Of a stretch of 64,000 nt of DNA, positions 8,437-16,285 are shown in pieces. The notes beneath the pieces were generated by a model. It was not told where the DNA came from. It saw only the letters and a list, made by a program, of their open reading frames with translations, and ran no database searches. The DNA lies in the NCBI GenBank assembly GCA_947474645.1, contig CANJJD010000002.1, positions 38,745 through 102,744 of the forward strand, in the 5' to 3' direction. The stretch is from Alphaproteobacteria bacterium (GTDB lineage Bacteria > Pseudomonadota > Alphaproteobacteria > Micropepsales > Micropepsaceae). Within the stretch, counting starts at the first letter, position 1. Each line of letters starts with the position of its first letter. The translations under genes were made by a program, and so were the position numbers.

Positions 8437-9404
8437 GAACGAGGCTCCTGATAGGCGGCGGCGATGATCTTGTGCATGGCCACTGCGTCTTGAATGTCGC
8501 CGGTGGCGCGGCGGCCCTTGGCAATGGCATCGGCGAAATCGGCGAACTCGGCGTCCCAGCTCACATCGGCGCCGGGAAAATCCCACACCGTGGTTTCGGG
8601 CGGGCCCATCTGCGGCAGCATCTTGAAATAGGTCAACTTTTCAGGACCGTAGCTGCCGCCCAGCCCGTCAATCATCAGCTTGCCGTCGCGGCCATAGATT
8701 TCGAGGCTGAACATGTTCTTCCATTCCGACCAACTGGCATGCAGCCAGGCGATGTTGCCGGCGCCATTCTTCAGGGCCAGGAAACAATTGTCGTCCACTT
8801 TCATGTCCCAAAACAAGGTGGGCGTGGCGGCAAAGGCCAGCTCCAGCTCGCCCAAGAACCAGCGCGACAGGTCGATCAGATGCGAGCCCTGGTCGATCAA
8901 CTCGCCGCCGCCCGACAGTTCGGGGATGGCGCGCCATTCCTTTTCCATGCCCGGCCGCCCGCCATGGCCATAACGGCCGCGCACGAACATCATGGAGCCC
9001 AGCGCGCCGGAGTCCACGATCTCCTTGGCTTTCCAGATGGCGGGATGAAAACGGTGGTTGAAACCAACCTTGCATATCTTGCCGGATTTTTTCGCTGCGG
9101 CGGCAACGCGCGCCACCTCGTCCACATTCATGCCGGCGGGCTTTTCCACCAGAACATGCTTGCCGGCCTCCAGCGCGCCAATGGCGATAGGCGCCAGGCT
9201 GCCATGCAGTGTGGCGATGATCACGACGTCCAGGTCGGCGGCGACCAGCGCCTGCCAGTCCTTGGCGACCTTGGCGCCGGTTTTATCGGCCAACGCCTGG
9301 GCGCGGGAGGCATCCAGGTCAGCGACCAGCACGATATCGTGCCCCTTCGCCGCTGCGGCGCGCTTCTGGCCGATCAGGCCGCAGCCGACAATCCCCAGCC
9401 GCAT
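8433..9404 (-). CDS. Gfo/Idh/MocA family oxidoreductase
   Basis: 323 residues. N-terminal Rossmann fold begins LGIVGCGLIGQKRA; the catalytic lysine sits in HVLVEKPAGMN near residue 93, and the C-terminal alpha/beta domain includes GELIDQGSHLIDL with the usual conserved His. Such enzymes oxidise or reduce sugar hydroxyls with NAD(P). Encoded inside the GDP-heptose operon, it may act on the nucleotide heptose or on a partner sugar; the substrate is not evident. The ATG at 9404 overlaps the SDR stop by one base, so 59 upstream codons in the same frame are discarded. Confidence 0.82.
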   Translation of the reverse strand: MRLGIVGCGLIGQKRAAAAKGHDIVLVADLDASRAQALADKTGAKVAKDWQALVAADLDVVIIATLHGSLAPIAIGALEAGKHVLVEKPAGMNVDEVARVAAAAKKSGKICKVGFNHRFHPAIWKAKEIVDSGALGSMMFVRGRYGHGGRPGMEKEWRAIPELSGGGELIDQGSHLIDLSRWFLGELELAFAATPTLFWDMKVDDNCFLALKNGAGNIAWLHASWSEWKNMFSLEIYGRDGKLMIDGLGGSYGPEKLTYFKMLPQMGPPETTVWDFPGADVSWDAEFADFADAIAKGRRATGDIQDAVAMHKIIAAAYQEPRS

Positions 9405-10267
9405 CAGTCTTTCCCCCAGGTCTTGCCGCGGTCCTTGGGCGTGATGCGGCGCAGGGCATAAATATCGCCGCCATCGAGATCCACTGCATGGGCGGGGAAT
9501 TCTTCGTAAGGATCCCACTGCGCCGCGATCAGCTTGCCGGTGATGCCGTCGCTGGCGGCCGACGCCAGCCAGACGCAGCACTTGGCGCCGACCGACAGCG
9601 GTGTGCCGCCGCTGTCTTTCAGCTTTTGCATGCGCGCCATGAAGGCGTCGCCGGCAGCAGCGGGCTTGGCTTCCAGCAACTGGTCCATCATGCGAGTGGC
9701 CAGCGGGCCGGGCGCCACGGCATTGATGTCAATGCCGAAGGCTTTGAGTTCCAGCGCCAATGTCTCGGTGAAGCGCACGCTGGCGGCCTTGGAGGCGGCA
9801 TAGGCGCTGATGCCCGGCAGCGGGTTGGTCGCGCCGCCGCCCGACAGGTTGATGATCTTGCCGCTCTTTTGCGCCTTCATGGCGGGGAGAACGGCGCGGC
9901 AGGGATAAACCGTGCCCATCAGGTTGATGTTGATCGCCTGGACCCATTCATCCCAGTCCACTTCGTCAATCGCGCCCATCGGGCCATAGATGCCAGCATT
10001 ATTGACCAGCACGTCGAGCTTGCCGAATTGCTTGAGGGTTGCGGCGACCAGCGCATCCACCCATTTGGGCTCGCCGACATCGCAAGCCATGGCTTCGACT
10101 TTGACGCCATGCTGCGCCGACAATTTGGCGGCAACATCCTTCACCGCTTTTTCATCACGGGCGCACAGCATCAGGCTGGCGCCCTCGGCGGCGAAATGCG
10201 CCGCTATTTCCGCGCCCAGCCCCTGACTGGCGCCGGTGATCAGGCAGGTGCGTCCCTTGAGCTTCAT
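9404..10267 (-). CDS. Short-chain dehydrogenase/reductase (SDR)
   Basis: 287 residues. Classical SDR motifs: TGASQGLGAEIA (cofactor loop), LVNNAGIYGP, GKIINLSGGGA and the YAASK catalytic Tyr-Lys pair near residue 155. The catalytic Ser position reads NLSGGGA, compatible with activity. The C-terminal 40 residues (DPYEEFPAHAVDLDGGDIYALRR) extend past the standard fold. Coupled to the dehydrogenase gene through an ATGA overlap and followed by a one-base overlap with the Gfo/Idh gene. Probably a ketoreductase or epimerising reductase for a nucleotide sugar; substrate unknown. Confidence 0.82.
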   Translation of the reverse strand: MKLKGRTCLITGASQGLGAEIAAHFAAEGASLMLCARDEKAVKDVAAKLSAQHGVKVEAMACDVGEPKWVDALVAATLKQFGKLDVLVNNAGIYGPMGAIDEVDWDEWVQAININLMGTVYPCRAVLPAMKAQKSGKIINLSGGGATNPLPGISAYAASKAASVRFTETLALELKAFGIDINAVAPGPLATRMMDQLLEAKPAAAGDAFMARMQKLKDSGGTPLSVGAKCCVWLASAASDGITGKLIAAQWDPYEEFPAHAVDLDGGDIYALRRITPKDRGKTWGKD

Positions 10268-11547
10268 GCCGACCGCCCGGTGGTGACATATTCCAGCTTG
10301 CCGGAAAGCTGGGCGTTCAGGAAGCGCGACTGGTCCAGCACCAGCGGCCGGGCCATGGAGTTGAAATCGTCCGCCGTCAGCTCGCGGAAGTCCGGCCATT
10401 CGGTGGCGATGATGGCGGCGTCGGCGCCCTTCAAGGCATCTTGCGCGGAAGCAGCGATGGCCGCTTTCAGTTCCGGCGGCAGGCTTTTGACCTTGGGATC
10501 GAAGGCGGTGATCACCGCGCCGCCGTCGGTCAGCAGCCGGATCAGGTCCACCGCCACCGAGCGGCGGATGGCGTCGGTGCCGGGCTTGTAGGACAGGCCC
10601 AGCAGCGCAATCCGCTTGCCGTTCAACCCGCCCAGCAACGCGGTGAGGCGGTTGAAGGCCCAGTGCCGATGCGCCTCGTTGCTGTCCAGCACGCTGCCCA
10701 GCACGCGCAGCTTGACGCTCTGTTTTTCCGCCGCCTGTTCCAGGTAGCGCACGTCACGCGCCAGGGTGCCGCCGCCGAAGCCGAAACCGGCGCGGACGTA
10801 AGACTGAGTGCCGATGCGTGGATCGGACTGGATGGCCTTCTCCACTTCGCTGGAATCGGCGCCCACCCGCTCGCAGATGGTGGCGATCTCGTTGGCGAAA
10901 GTGATGGAGGTGGCCAGGAACGCGTTCAGCGCATGCTTGGTCATCTCCGCCGATTCCACGCCGATCCAGAAAATGGTGGGGCAGATCGGCGCCAGCAGCG
11001 GTTCCAGCTTGGACTTGGCGGCATCGCCGCGCACGCCGACGATGATGCGGCCCGGATTGGTGAAGACGGAGATGGCCTTGCCCAAGCGCAGATTCTCGGG
11101 CGAGCAGGCGAACTCCACCTTCCGGCCATTGGCAACCGCGGCAAAGGCCTGTTCCAGTTTCGTCATGCTGCCCACCGGCATCTGCGACGACACCAGCACC
11201 ACGGCGCCGGACTTCAGATGGGGAAAGATATTCGCCGCCACGGCGCGTTCGACGAACGCGACGTCGGCCACGTCATCGTCATTGACGGGCGTATCGATCG
11301 CCACCCACACCACATCGGCATCGCTGACAGCGGATTTGGCATCGGTGGTGAAACGCAGCTTGCCGCTCTTGAGCCCTTCGCCCACCAATTCGGGCAAGCC
11401 CGGCTCATGCAACGGCGGCACTGCCTTGGCGAGATTGGCGATGGTTTGGGCATTGTCGTCCAGCCCGACCGTGTCCACGCCATAGCGCGGCAGGCATGCG
11501 GCGGTAACCGATCCCAGGTGCCACAGGCCATAGACGCAGACGTTCAC
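10264..11547 (-). CDS. UDP-glucose/GDP-mannose dehydrogenase family protein lacking the catalytic Cys
   Basis: 427 residues, the usual three-domain length. Recognisable family features are VYGLWHLGSVTAACL (NAD fold), AIDTP, SPENLRLGKAI, the Lys/Asn-bearing EMTKHALNAFLA and LGLSYKPGTDAIRRS. The loop that should read GGSCFPKD is GFGFGGGTLARD (residues 254-265): the catalytic Cys is Thr and the following Lys is Arg. Known: that Cys is needed for the second oxidation to the uronic acid. Inferred: this protein does not make a uronate and has another role. GTG start at 11547 chosen for the GAGGAG seven bases upstream and its position ten bases after the epimerase stop. Confidence 0.8.
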   Translation of the reverse strand: MNVCVYGLWHLGSVTAACLPRYGVDTVGLDDNAQTIANLAKAVPPLHEPGLPELVGEGLKSGKLRFTTDAKSAVSDADVVWVAIDTPVNDDDVADVAFVERAVAANIFPHLKSGAVVLVSSQMPVGSMTKLEQAFAAVANGRKVEFACSPENLRLGKAISVFTNPGRIIVGVRGDAAKSKLEPLLAPICPTIFWIGVESAEMTKHALNAFLATSITFANEIATICERVGADSSEVEKAIQSDPRIGTQSYVRAGFGFGGGTLARDVRYLEQAAEKQSVKLRVLGSVLDSNEAHRHWAFNRLTALLGGLNGKRIALLGLSYKPGTDAIRRSVAVDLIRLLTDGGAVITAFDPKVKSLPPELKAAIAASAQDALKGADAAIIATEWPDFRELTADDFNSMARPLVLDQSRFLNAQLSGKLEYVTTGRSA

Positions 11548-11557
11548 GAGTTTCTCC

Positions 11558-12514
11558 TCAGCCGCGCTCGGCATAGACCCAGTCATTGGCCTTCAGCCAA
11601 TTCAGGGTATTGCGGACGCCTTGCTCGATGGTGAATTGCGGCTTCCAGCCCAGGGCGCGAACCTTTTTCGTGTCCAGGTAGATGAAAGGATTGTCGCCGA
11701 TCCAGCCGCGGTCGCCGCCGGTATAGGACAGCGTGGGGCTAACGCCCATTTCCTCGCAGATCCAGCCGATGGAATTGACGATCTCGCAATATTCGTCAGT
11801 CCCCAGGTTGAAGATATTGACCTTGTCCTCGGCCTTTTCCACCACCGTCAGCATGGCGCTGATGCAGTCATCAATATGCAGGTAGGATTTGCGCTGCTTG
11901 CCATCGCCCAGCACCGTCAGTTGCGACGGATCGGCGCTGAGCTTGCGGTAGAAATCATAGACATGGCCGTGGGTGTAGCGCGGCCCCAGGATCGACACGA
12001 AGCGGAAGATATAGGTCTTCAGGCCAAAGCCTTCGCTGTATGCCGCCAGCATCCCCTCGCCCGCCAGCTTGGAGGCGGCATAAAGCGACGTCTGGATGGG
12101 AAAGGGCGCATCTTCCGGCGTTGGGATCACGGTGGCTTCGCCATAGACCGAACCGGTGGAGGAAAAGGCAAGACCCTTGGCGCCGCCCAATCGCGCCGCT
12201 TCCAGCACGTTGAAGGTGGCGATGGTATTCTGTTCCAGGTCCTTGCGCGGATGCTCGGTGCCGAACCGCACATCGGCATTGGCGGCGAGATGGAAGATGA
12301 AATCCACGCCCTTGGCGGCAGCCTGGAGGGCGCCCTCGTCCAGCAGGTCGCCCTTCACCAGCGTGTAATTGGGATTCTTCCGCGCATTCTCGACGAACCG
12401 CTCCAGCCCGGTGGAGAAATTGTCGAAGGCGGTGACTTTGTGCCCGAGCGACAGAAGCCGGTCCACCAGAGAGCTGCCGATGAAGCCCGCGCCGCCGGTG
12501 ACCAGGTAATGCAT
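11558..12514 (-). CDS. NAD-dependent epimerase/dehydratase (extended SDR)
   Basis: 318 residues. The extended-SDR hallmarks are present: [37 protein letters not shown] and the catalytic YAASK near residue 150, then [18 protein letters not shown] and the C-terminal substrate domain. It resembles UDP-glucose 4-epimerase-like members of O-antigen loci but cannot be assigned a unique substrate. It starts within the stop codon of the transaldolase gene (TGATG) and precedes the Cys-less dehydrogenase. In this operon it may epimerise a GDP-heptose derivative. Confidence 0.8.
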   Translation of the reverse strand: MHYLVTGGAGFIGSSLVDRLLSLGHKVTAFDNFSTGLERFVENARKNPNYTLVKGDLLDEGALQAAAKGVDFIFHLAANADVRFGTEHPRKDLEQNTIATFNVLEAARLGGAKGLAFSSTGSVYGEATVIPTPEDAPFPIQTSLYAASKLAGEGMLAAYSEGFGLKTYIFRFVSILGPRYTHGHVYDFYRKLSADPSQLTVLGDGKQRKSYLHIDDCISAMLTVVEKAEDKVNIFNLGTDEYCEIVNSIGWICEEMGVSPTLSYTGGDRGWIGDNPFIYLDTKKVRALGWKPQFTIEQGVRNTLNWLKANDWVYAERG

Positions 12515-13212
12515 CAGATCGAGAAACCGGCAGCGGTGGCGTCGCGGTAGAACATTTCCACTGTCTCCAGCGAATACTGCGCCAGGTCCTTGTCCTTCAG
12601 CGCCAGCTTCTTGATCAGGTCCGGCGTCACCGTGATGATGTGGCAGCCGATCTCATCGGCCTGGTAGATGTTCAGCACTTCGCGCGGGGACGCCCACAAC
12701 AGCTCGGCCTTGGGCTTGGCGGCGCAGATTTTCAGCGCTTCCTTCATCAGCGGCACCGGATCCTGGCCGGTATCGGCGATGCGGCCGGCGAACACCGAGA
12801 CCACCGCCGGCGTGTTGGCGTCCAGCGCGTTCACGACTTCTTTCACCTGTTCCAGGGTCAGGATGGCGGTGACGTTCAGCTTGACGCCTTCCTTGGCCAG
12901 CTTGGCGATCAGCGGCGCCGCAGATTCGCGCTTGGTGTTGGTGACCGGAATCTTGACATAGACATTCTTGCCCCAGGTCGCGATTTCGCGCGCCTGCTTT
13001 TCCATGGTGGGAAAATCGTCGGCAAAGACTTCGAAGGAGATGGGAAATTCGGTGATCTGGGCCAGCACCGACTTGGCGAAGGCGACATAGTCGGTCAGGC
13101 CCGCCTGGCGCATCAGGGTGGGATTGGTGGTCAACCCGCTGATGGTGCCGCTTTTCGACGCCGCCAGCATGTCTTCCAGCTTGGCGCCGTCGGCGTAAAT
13201 CTTGACCCGCAT
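12514..13212 (-). CDS. Transaldolase / fructose-6-phosphate-aldolase family protein
   Basis: 232 residues, the short transaldolase class. Seen: IYADGAKLEDM at the start, SGLTTNPTLMRQAG, the Schiff-base lysine in KNVYVKIPVTN near residue 87, and NVTAILTLEQV. Known: transaldolases interconvert sedoheptulose 7-phosphate and hexose/tetrose phosphates. It is the first gene of the operon, and the GmhA-like isomerase downstream uses sedoheptulose 7-phosphate, so a dedicated supply or recycling role is a reasonable inference. It faces a divergent glycosyltransferase across 226 bases that must hold the operon promoter. Confidence 0.85.
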   Translation of the reverse strand: MRVKIYADGAKLEDMLAASKSGTISGLTTNPTLMRQAGLTDYVAFAKSVLAQITEFPISFEVFADDFPTMEKQAREIATWGKNVYVKIPVTNTKRESAAPLIAKLAKEGVKLNVTAILTLEQVKEVVNALDANTPAVVSVFAGRIADTGQDPVPLMKEALKICAAKPKAELLWASPREVLNIYQADEIGCHIITVTPDLIKKLALKDKDLAQYSLETVEMFYRDATAAGFSI

Positions 13213-13438
13213 AAACCTTGCTCCCGAACTGCCGCAAAACCCGAAAAACAGGGGTTACCGGGCGGGCGAAGCAATAAGCCAAGGCCAAGCCCGATACCAG
13301 CCTGTTTTTGGCCGTTTGCGGGCAGTTTCTGTGGGCGGCCGGCGCCCCAAGTTCTTGACTTTAATGGCTTAAACGGCAAAGGGTCGCGGCGCCCCGTCAC
13401 GGCTCCATCCCAAGGGCGCGCCTTCGCCTGAAAGCACG
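13213..13438. other. Divergent promoter region, heptose operon and GT4 gene
   Basis: This 226-base gap must carry the promoters of the minus-strand heptose operon and the plus-strand GT4 gene. TTGACT at 13354-13359 could be a plus-strand -35 element, but no clear -10 partner lies 16-18 bases on. Neither the GAAC/GTTC motif nor an ops-like sequence was found here. Confidence 0.3.
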
Positions 13439-14632
13439 ATGAAAATCTTCGTCCACGACTATCCCGGGCACGCCTTCCCGATGCAGTTGTCCCGCGAATT
13501 TGCGAAGCTGGGGCACACGGTGGTGCATGCCTTTGCCGCCGCGCTGGAAGCCCCCCGTGGCGCAGTCGAGGCGCGGCCTGATGACCCCGCTGGTCTGACC
13601 ATCCTGCCCATCATCACCGGCGCCGGCATGGACAAATACGCCTTGCTGCGCCGGGTGATGGACGAGCGCGCCTATGGCGCGGCGCTGGCAAACGCCGTGT
13701 GCGATGCGGCGCCCGACCTGTTCATCACCTGCACCACCCCCAACGACGTGCTGGATGTGCTGCGCGCCAAACTGCCCCGCTCGCTGCGCACCGTGTGGTG
13801 GCTGCAGGACATTTACAGCGTCGGGCTCAAAAGCATCTTGAACCGCAAGCTGCCTTTTTTCGGCAGCCTGGTGGGCTGGATTTATCGCGGCAAGGAAAAG
13901 CGCTTTGCCGCCCGCGCCGATCACATCGTCTCCATCACGCCGGATTTCCTGCCCTTCCTGCGCCGGCTGGGCGTGCCGCAGGAAAAGATCACGGTGATCG
14001 AGAACTGGGCGCCGGTGAATGAGATCACGCCCCTGCCCCACGACAATGACTGGAAGCGCCAGCAGGGCCTGAGCGGCAAGACCGTAATCCTGTATTCCGG
14101 CACTCTGGGGCTGAAACACAATCCGGCGCTGCTGTCGCGCACCGCGCTGCATTACCAGGGCCTCGGCCGCGACGATGTGGTGATGGTGGTGGCCACGCAG
14201 GGACTGGGCGCGGAGTTCCTGCGCAAGGAAGTGGAAGCGCGCGGCATCCGCAATCTCAAGGTCCTGCCGTGGCAGCCTTATGAGCGGCTGGCGGAAGTCC
14301 TGTCGTCGGCGGACATCCTGACCGCGATCATCGAGCCGGATGCGGGCCTGTTCTCGGTGCCGTCGAAAATCCTCAGTTGCCTGTGCGCGGGGCGCCCTGT
14401 GGTGGCGGCCATTCCGGCGGACAATCTGGCGGCGCGAACCCTGCAAAAGTCCCGCGCCGGACTGATAGTGGAACCGGGCGATGAAGCGGGCTTCATCGCC
14501 CGGCTGGACCGGCTGCTGGACGATTCGGCCCTGCGCGCCGAAATGGGCAGATGCGGCCGCGCCTATGCCGAACAGCATTTCGACATCACCAGGATTGCGG
14601 GGCGTTTCCTGGAGCTGCCACGCTGGTCCTGA
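13439..14632 (+). CDS. Glycosyltransferase family 4 (GT-B)
   Basis: 397 residues. The N-terminal domain begins MKIFVHDYPGHAFPMQLSREFAKLGHTV, a WbuB-like GT4 start. The C-terminal domain has LYSGTLGLKHNP, VLPWQPYERLAEVLSSADI and SVPSKILSCLCAGRPVVAA, the nucleotide-sugar-binding region where an EPDAG motif replaces the EX7E element (EPDAGLFSVPSK). It probably transfers a sugar from a nucleotide donor to a lipid-linked glycan at the inner membrane. Transcribed away from the heptose operon and followed 48 bases later by an FkbM gene. Confidence 0.85.
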   Translation: MKIFVHDYPGHAFPMQLSREFAKLGHTVVHAFAAALEAPRGAVEARPDDPAGLTILPIITGAGMDKYALLRRVMDERAYGAALANAVCDAAPDLFITCTTPNDVLDVLRAKLPRSLRTVWWLQDIYSVGLKSILNRKLPFFGSLVGWIYRGKEKRFAARADHIVSITPDFLPFLRRLGVPQEKITVIENWAPVNEITPLPHDNDWKRQQGLSGKTVILYSGTLGLKHNPALLSRTALHYQGLGRDDVVMVVATQGLGAEFLRKEVEARGIRNLKVLPWQPYERLAEVLSSADILTAIIEPDAGLFSVPSKILSCLCAGRPVVAAIPADNLAARTLQKSRAGLIVEPGDEAGFIARLDRLLDDSALRAEMGRCGRAYAEQHFDITRIAGRFLELPRWS

Positions 14633-14680
14633 AGCCGCGGCATTCTTGAATTTGCCGGAAGGCCATGACATTGCTGCGCC

Positions 14681-15388
14681 ATGGCCTTCGGCATCAACCT
14701 GATGAAGTCGCTTTACTGGCACTACCGGCGGCCGGTATTCGAAGCCTTTGGTTCGGACCGCTATTCACACTTGGCGGCGTTCGACCTGGATCACAAGCTC
14801 AAACAGTATCTGGACTTCGACAATGGCTTCTTCATCGAAGTCGGCGGCAATGACGGCCTGGAGCAGAGCAACAGCTACTGGTTCGAGCGGTTCCGGGGAT
14901 GGCGCGGCCTTCTGGTCGAAGCCCTGCCGCAAAAGGCCCGTCTCTGCGCCAGGAACCGCCGGCGTTCCCAGGTCGTGAATGCGGCGCTGGTGGCCGACGA
15001 CAGCATAAAATCCATCCGCCTGAAGGTCGCCAACCTCATGACCTATATTCCGGGGCAGCGGACCCCCGAACAGGACGCCGCGCATCTGGGCGCGGCGATA
15101 TCCGCCTATGGCGTGACGGAGGTGCCGGAGATCGAAGTACCCGCCACCACCCTGGCCGCATTGCTGGACCAGCGTGGCGGCGGTCCAGCCGACTTCTTCT
15201 CGCTGGATGTCGAAGGTTACGAAGTGCCGGTGCTGCAAGGCATGGATCCGGAACGGCACCGCCCAAGGCTGATCCTGGTCGAGACCGACAACCTGGACGG
15301 GGTGCTGGCGGCCTTGAACGGGCATTACCGCCTGATCGATCAGCTGAGTTTTCACGACTATTTGCTCCAGACCGAAAGTCCCAGATAA
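14681..15388 (+). CDS. FkbM family methyltransferase
   Basis: 235 residues. Same architecture as the gene at 3263-3979: FGSDRYSHL, FFIEVGGNDGLEQSNSYWF (SAM loop), FRGWRGLLVEALPQK, DFFSLDVEGYEVPVLQGM and a terminal HDYLL. Probably an O-methyltransferase for a glycan residue. The ATG at 14681 has no strong Shine-Dalgarno sequence; an in-frame ATG at 14702 is possible, but the longer form aligns exactly in length with the paralogue. It likely shares a transcript with the upstream GT4 gene. Confidence 0.8.
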   Translation: MAFGINLMKSLYWHYRRPVFEAFGSDRYSHLAAFDLDHKLKQYLDFDNGFFIEVGGNDGLEQSNSYWFERFRGWRGLLVEALPQKARLCARNRRRSQVVNAALVADDSIKSIRLKVANLMTYIPGQRTPEQDAAHLGAAISAYGVTEVPEIEVPATTLAALLDQRGGGPADFFSLDVEGYEVPVLQGMDPERHRPRLILVETDNLDGVLAALNGHYRLIDQLSFHDYLLQTESPR

Positions 15389-15506
15389 GGCGCCGACCGC
15401 GCAATTTTCCCGATATTTCGGCAAGTCATTGAAATCGTGGTGATTTTATCGATTTCGGCGCTTCCTTCTGAGCGGCCACCCGGAATCCCGCATCGGGTCC
15501 TATTTC

Positions 15507-15528
15507 TAGTAAAACCATGTTTTTACTA
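15507..15528. promoter_or_regulatory. AT-rich perfect inverted repeat
   Basis: TAGTAAAA (15507-15514) and TTTTACTA (15521-15528) are perfect 8-base arms around CCATGT. It sits 16 bases before the conserved GAAC/GTTC motif that precedes the first winged-helix gene. It may be an operator or part of a leader; it lacks the GC stem of an intrinsic terminator. It is not repeated before the paralogous regulator. Confidence 0.35.
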
Positions 15529-15544
15529 TGATTTTCTGATTCGG

Positions 15545-15590
15545 TTCATATTTTGAACGTTGACGTTCATTCAATGAACGATTAGCGTTC
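15545..15590 (+). promoter_or_regulatory. GAAC/GTTC palindromic operator-like motif, copy 1
   Basis: The stretch contains the ordered half-sites GAAC-N6-GTTC-N7-GAAC-N7-GTTC. The first 25 bases (15545-15569) match 20359-20383 at 23 positions, and both copies begin exactly 80 bases before a paralogous regulator's ATG. GTTCATT-C-AATGAAC (15565-15579) is a perfect dyad. A TTGACG at 15560-15565 could serve as a -35 element inside the motif. Likely a binding site for the adjacent winged-helix protein (autoregulation) or a shared leader element; inferred. Confidence 0.6.
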
Positions 15591-15624
15591 GGCCCGGGTA
15601 ACGGCCTTACAAAAACAAAAGAAC

Positions 15625-16254
15625 ATGCAACGCGACGGGGATCAGTCCCGCATCATCCTGGATATCCTGGAGTCGGTGGACCGTGACGGGATCCGGCCGC
15701 AGCGCAGCCGCGCTTCGGAAGTCGGGATCGCGCTGGGCCTGGTCAATGCCTATCTGAAGGTCTGCATCCACAAGGGCTATCTCAGGGCCCGCAAGATTTC
15801 CCCCCGCACCTACCAATACATGCTGACCCCGACCGGTTTCGCCGAGAAGTCGCGGCTGGCCCTGTCGCGTCTGTCCACGGCGCTGGATTTCCTGCACGAC
15901 GCGCGCGTCTCCTATGCCGTGCTGTTCGCCCAGGCGCAGGAGCGTGGCTGGCGCAGCGTGGTCATCATCACGGCCTCCCAGTTGGCGGAGATTTGCGCCA
16001 TCTGCGCCCTGGAACACGATATCCGCATCGTCGCCATCGTGGATGCCGGCGCGAGCAAGGAGCGCATGCTGGGCGTGCCGATCCATGGCGGCTTTGAGAC
16101 CGTCACGGAAGATTTTGATGGCGCGGTGATCTGCGATCTGGGCGACCCCGGCAATACCCGCGACAGCGCCATCGCGCTTTTGGGCGCCGACCGGGTGATG
16201 ACCCCGGCATTCCTCAATATCGCCCCGCGCGCGGTGCCGGAGGCGGCGCAATGA
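15625..16254 (+). CDS. Winged-helix regulator with C-terminal Rossmann-like domain, copy 1
   Basis: 209 residues. Residues 1-85 look like a winged-helix domain related to EPS-associated MarR-type regulators: RASEVGIALGLVNAYLKVCIHKGYL (helix-turn-helix), then the wing ARKISPRTYQYMLTPTG. Residues 105-200 form an alternating strand/helix domain (SVVIITASQLAEICAICAL, IRIVAIVDAG, MLGVPIHGG, DFDGAVICDL) like the nucleotide-binding N-terminal domain of PglD/NeuD-type sugar acyltransferases. Inferred: DNA-binding regulator of polysaccharide genes that senses a nucleotide sugar or CoA ligand. Paralogue at 20439. The conserved GAAC/GTTC motif lies just upstream. Confidence 0.7.
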   Translation: MQRDGDQSRIILDILESVDRDGIRPQRSRASEVGIALGLVNAYLKVCIHKGYLRARKISPRTYQYMLTPTGFAEKSRLALSRLSTALDFLHDARVSYAVLFAQAQERGWRSVVIITASQLAEICAICALEHDIRIVAIVDAGASKERMLGVPIHGGFETVTEDFDGAVICDLGDPGNTRDSAIALLGADRVMTPAFLNIAPRAVPEAAQ

Positions 16255-16285
16255 GTGTCACCATTGCCATCAGAGAGAACCTGCA

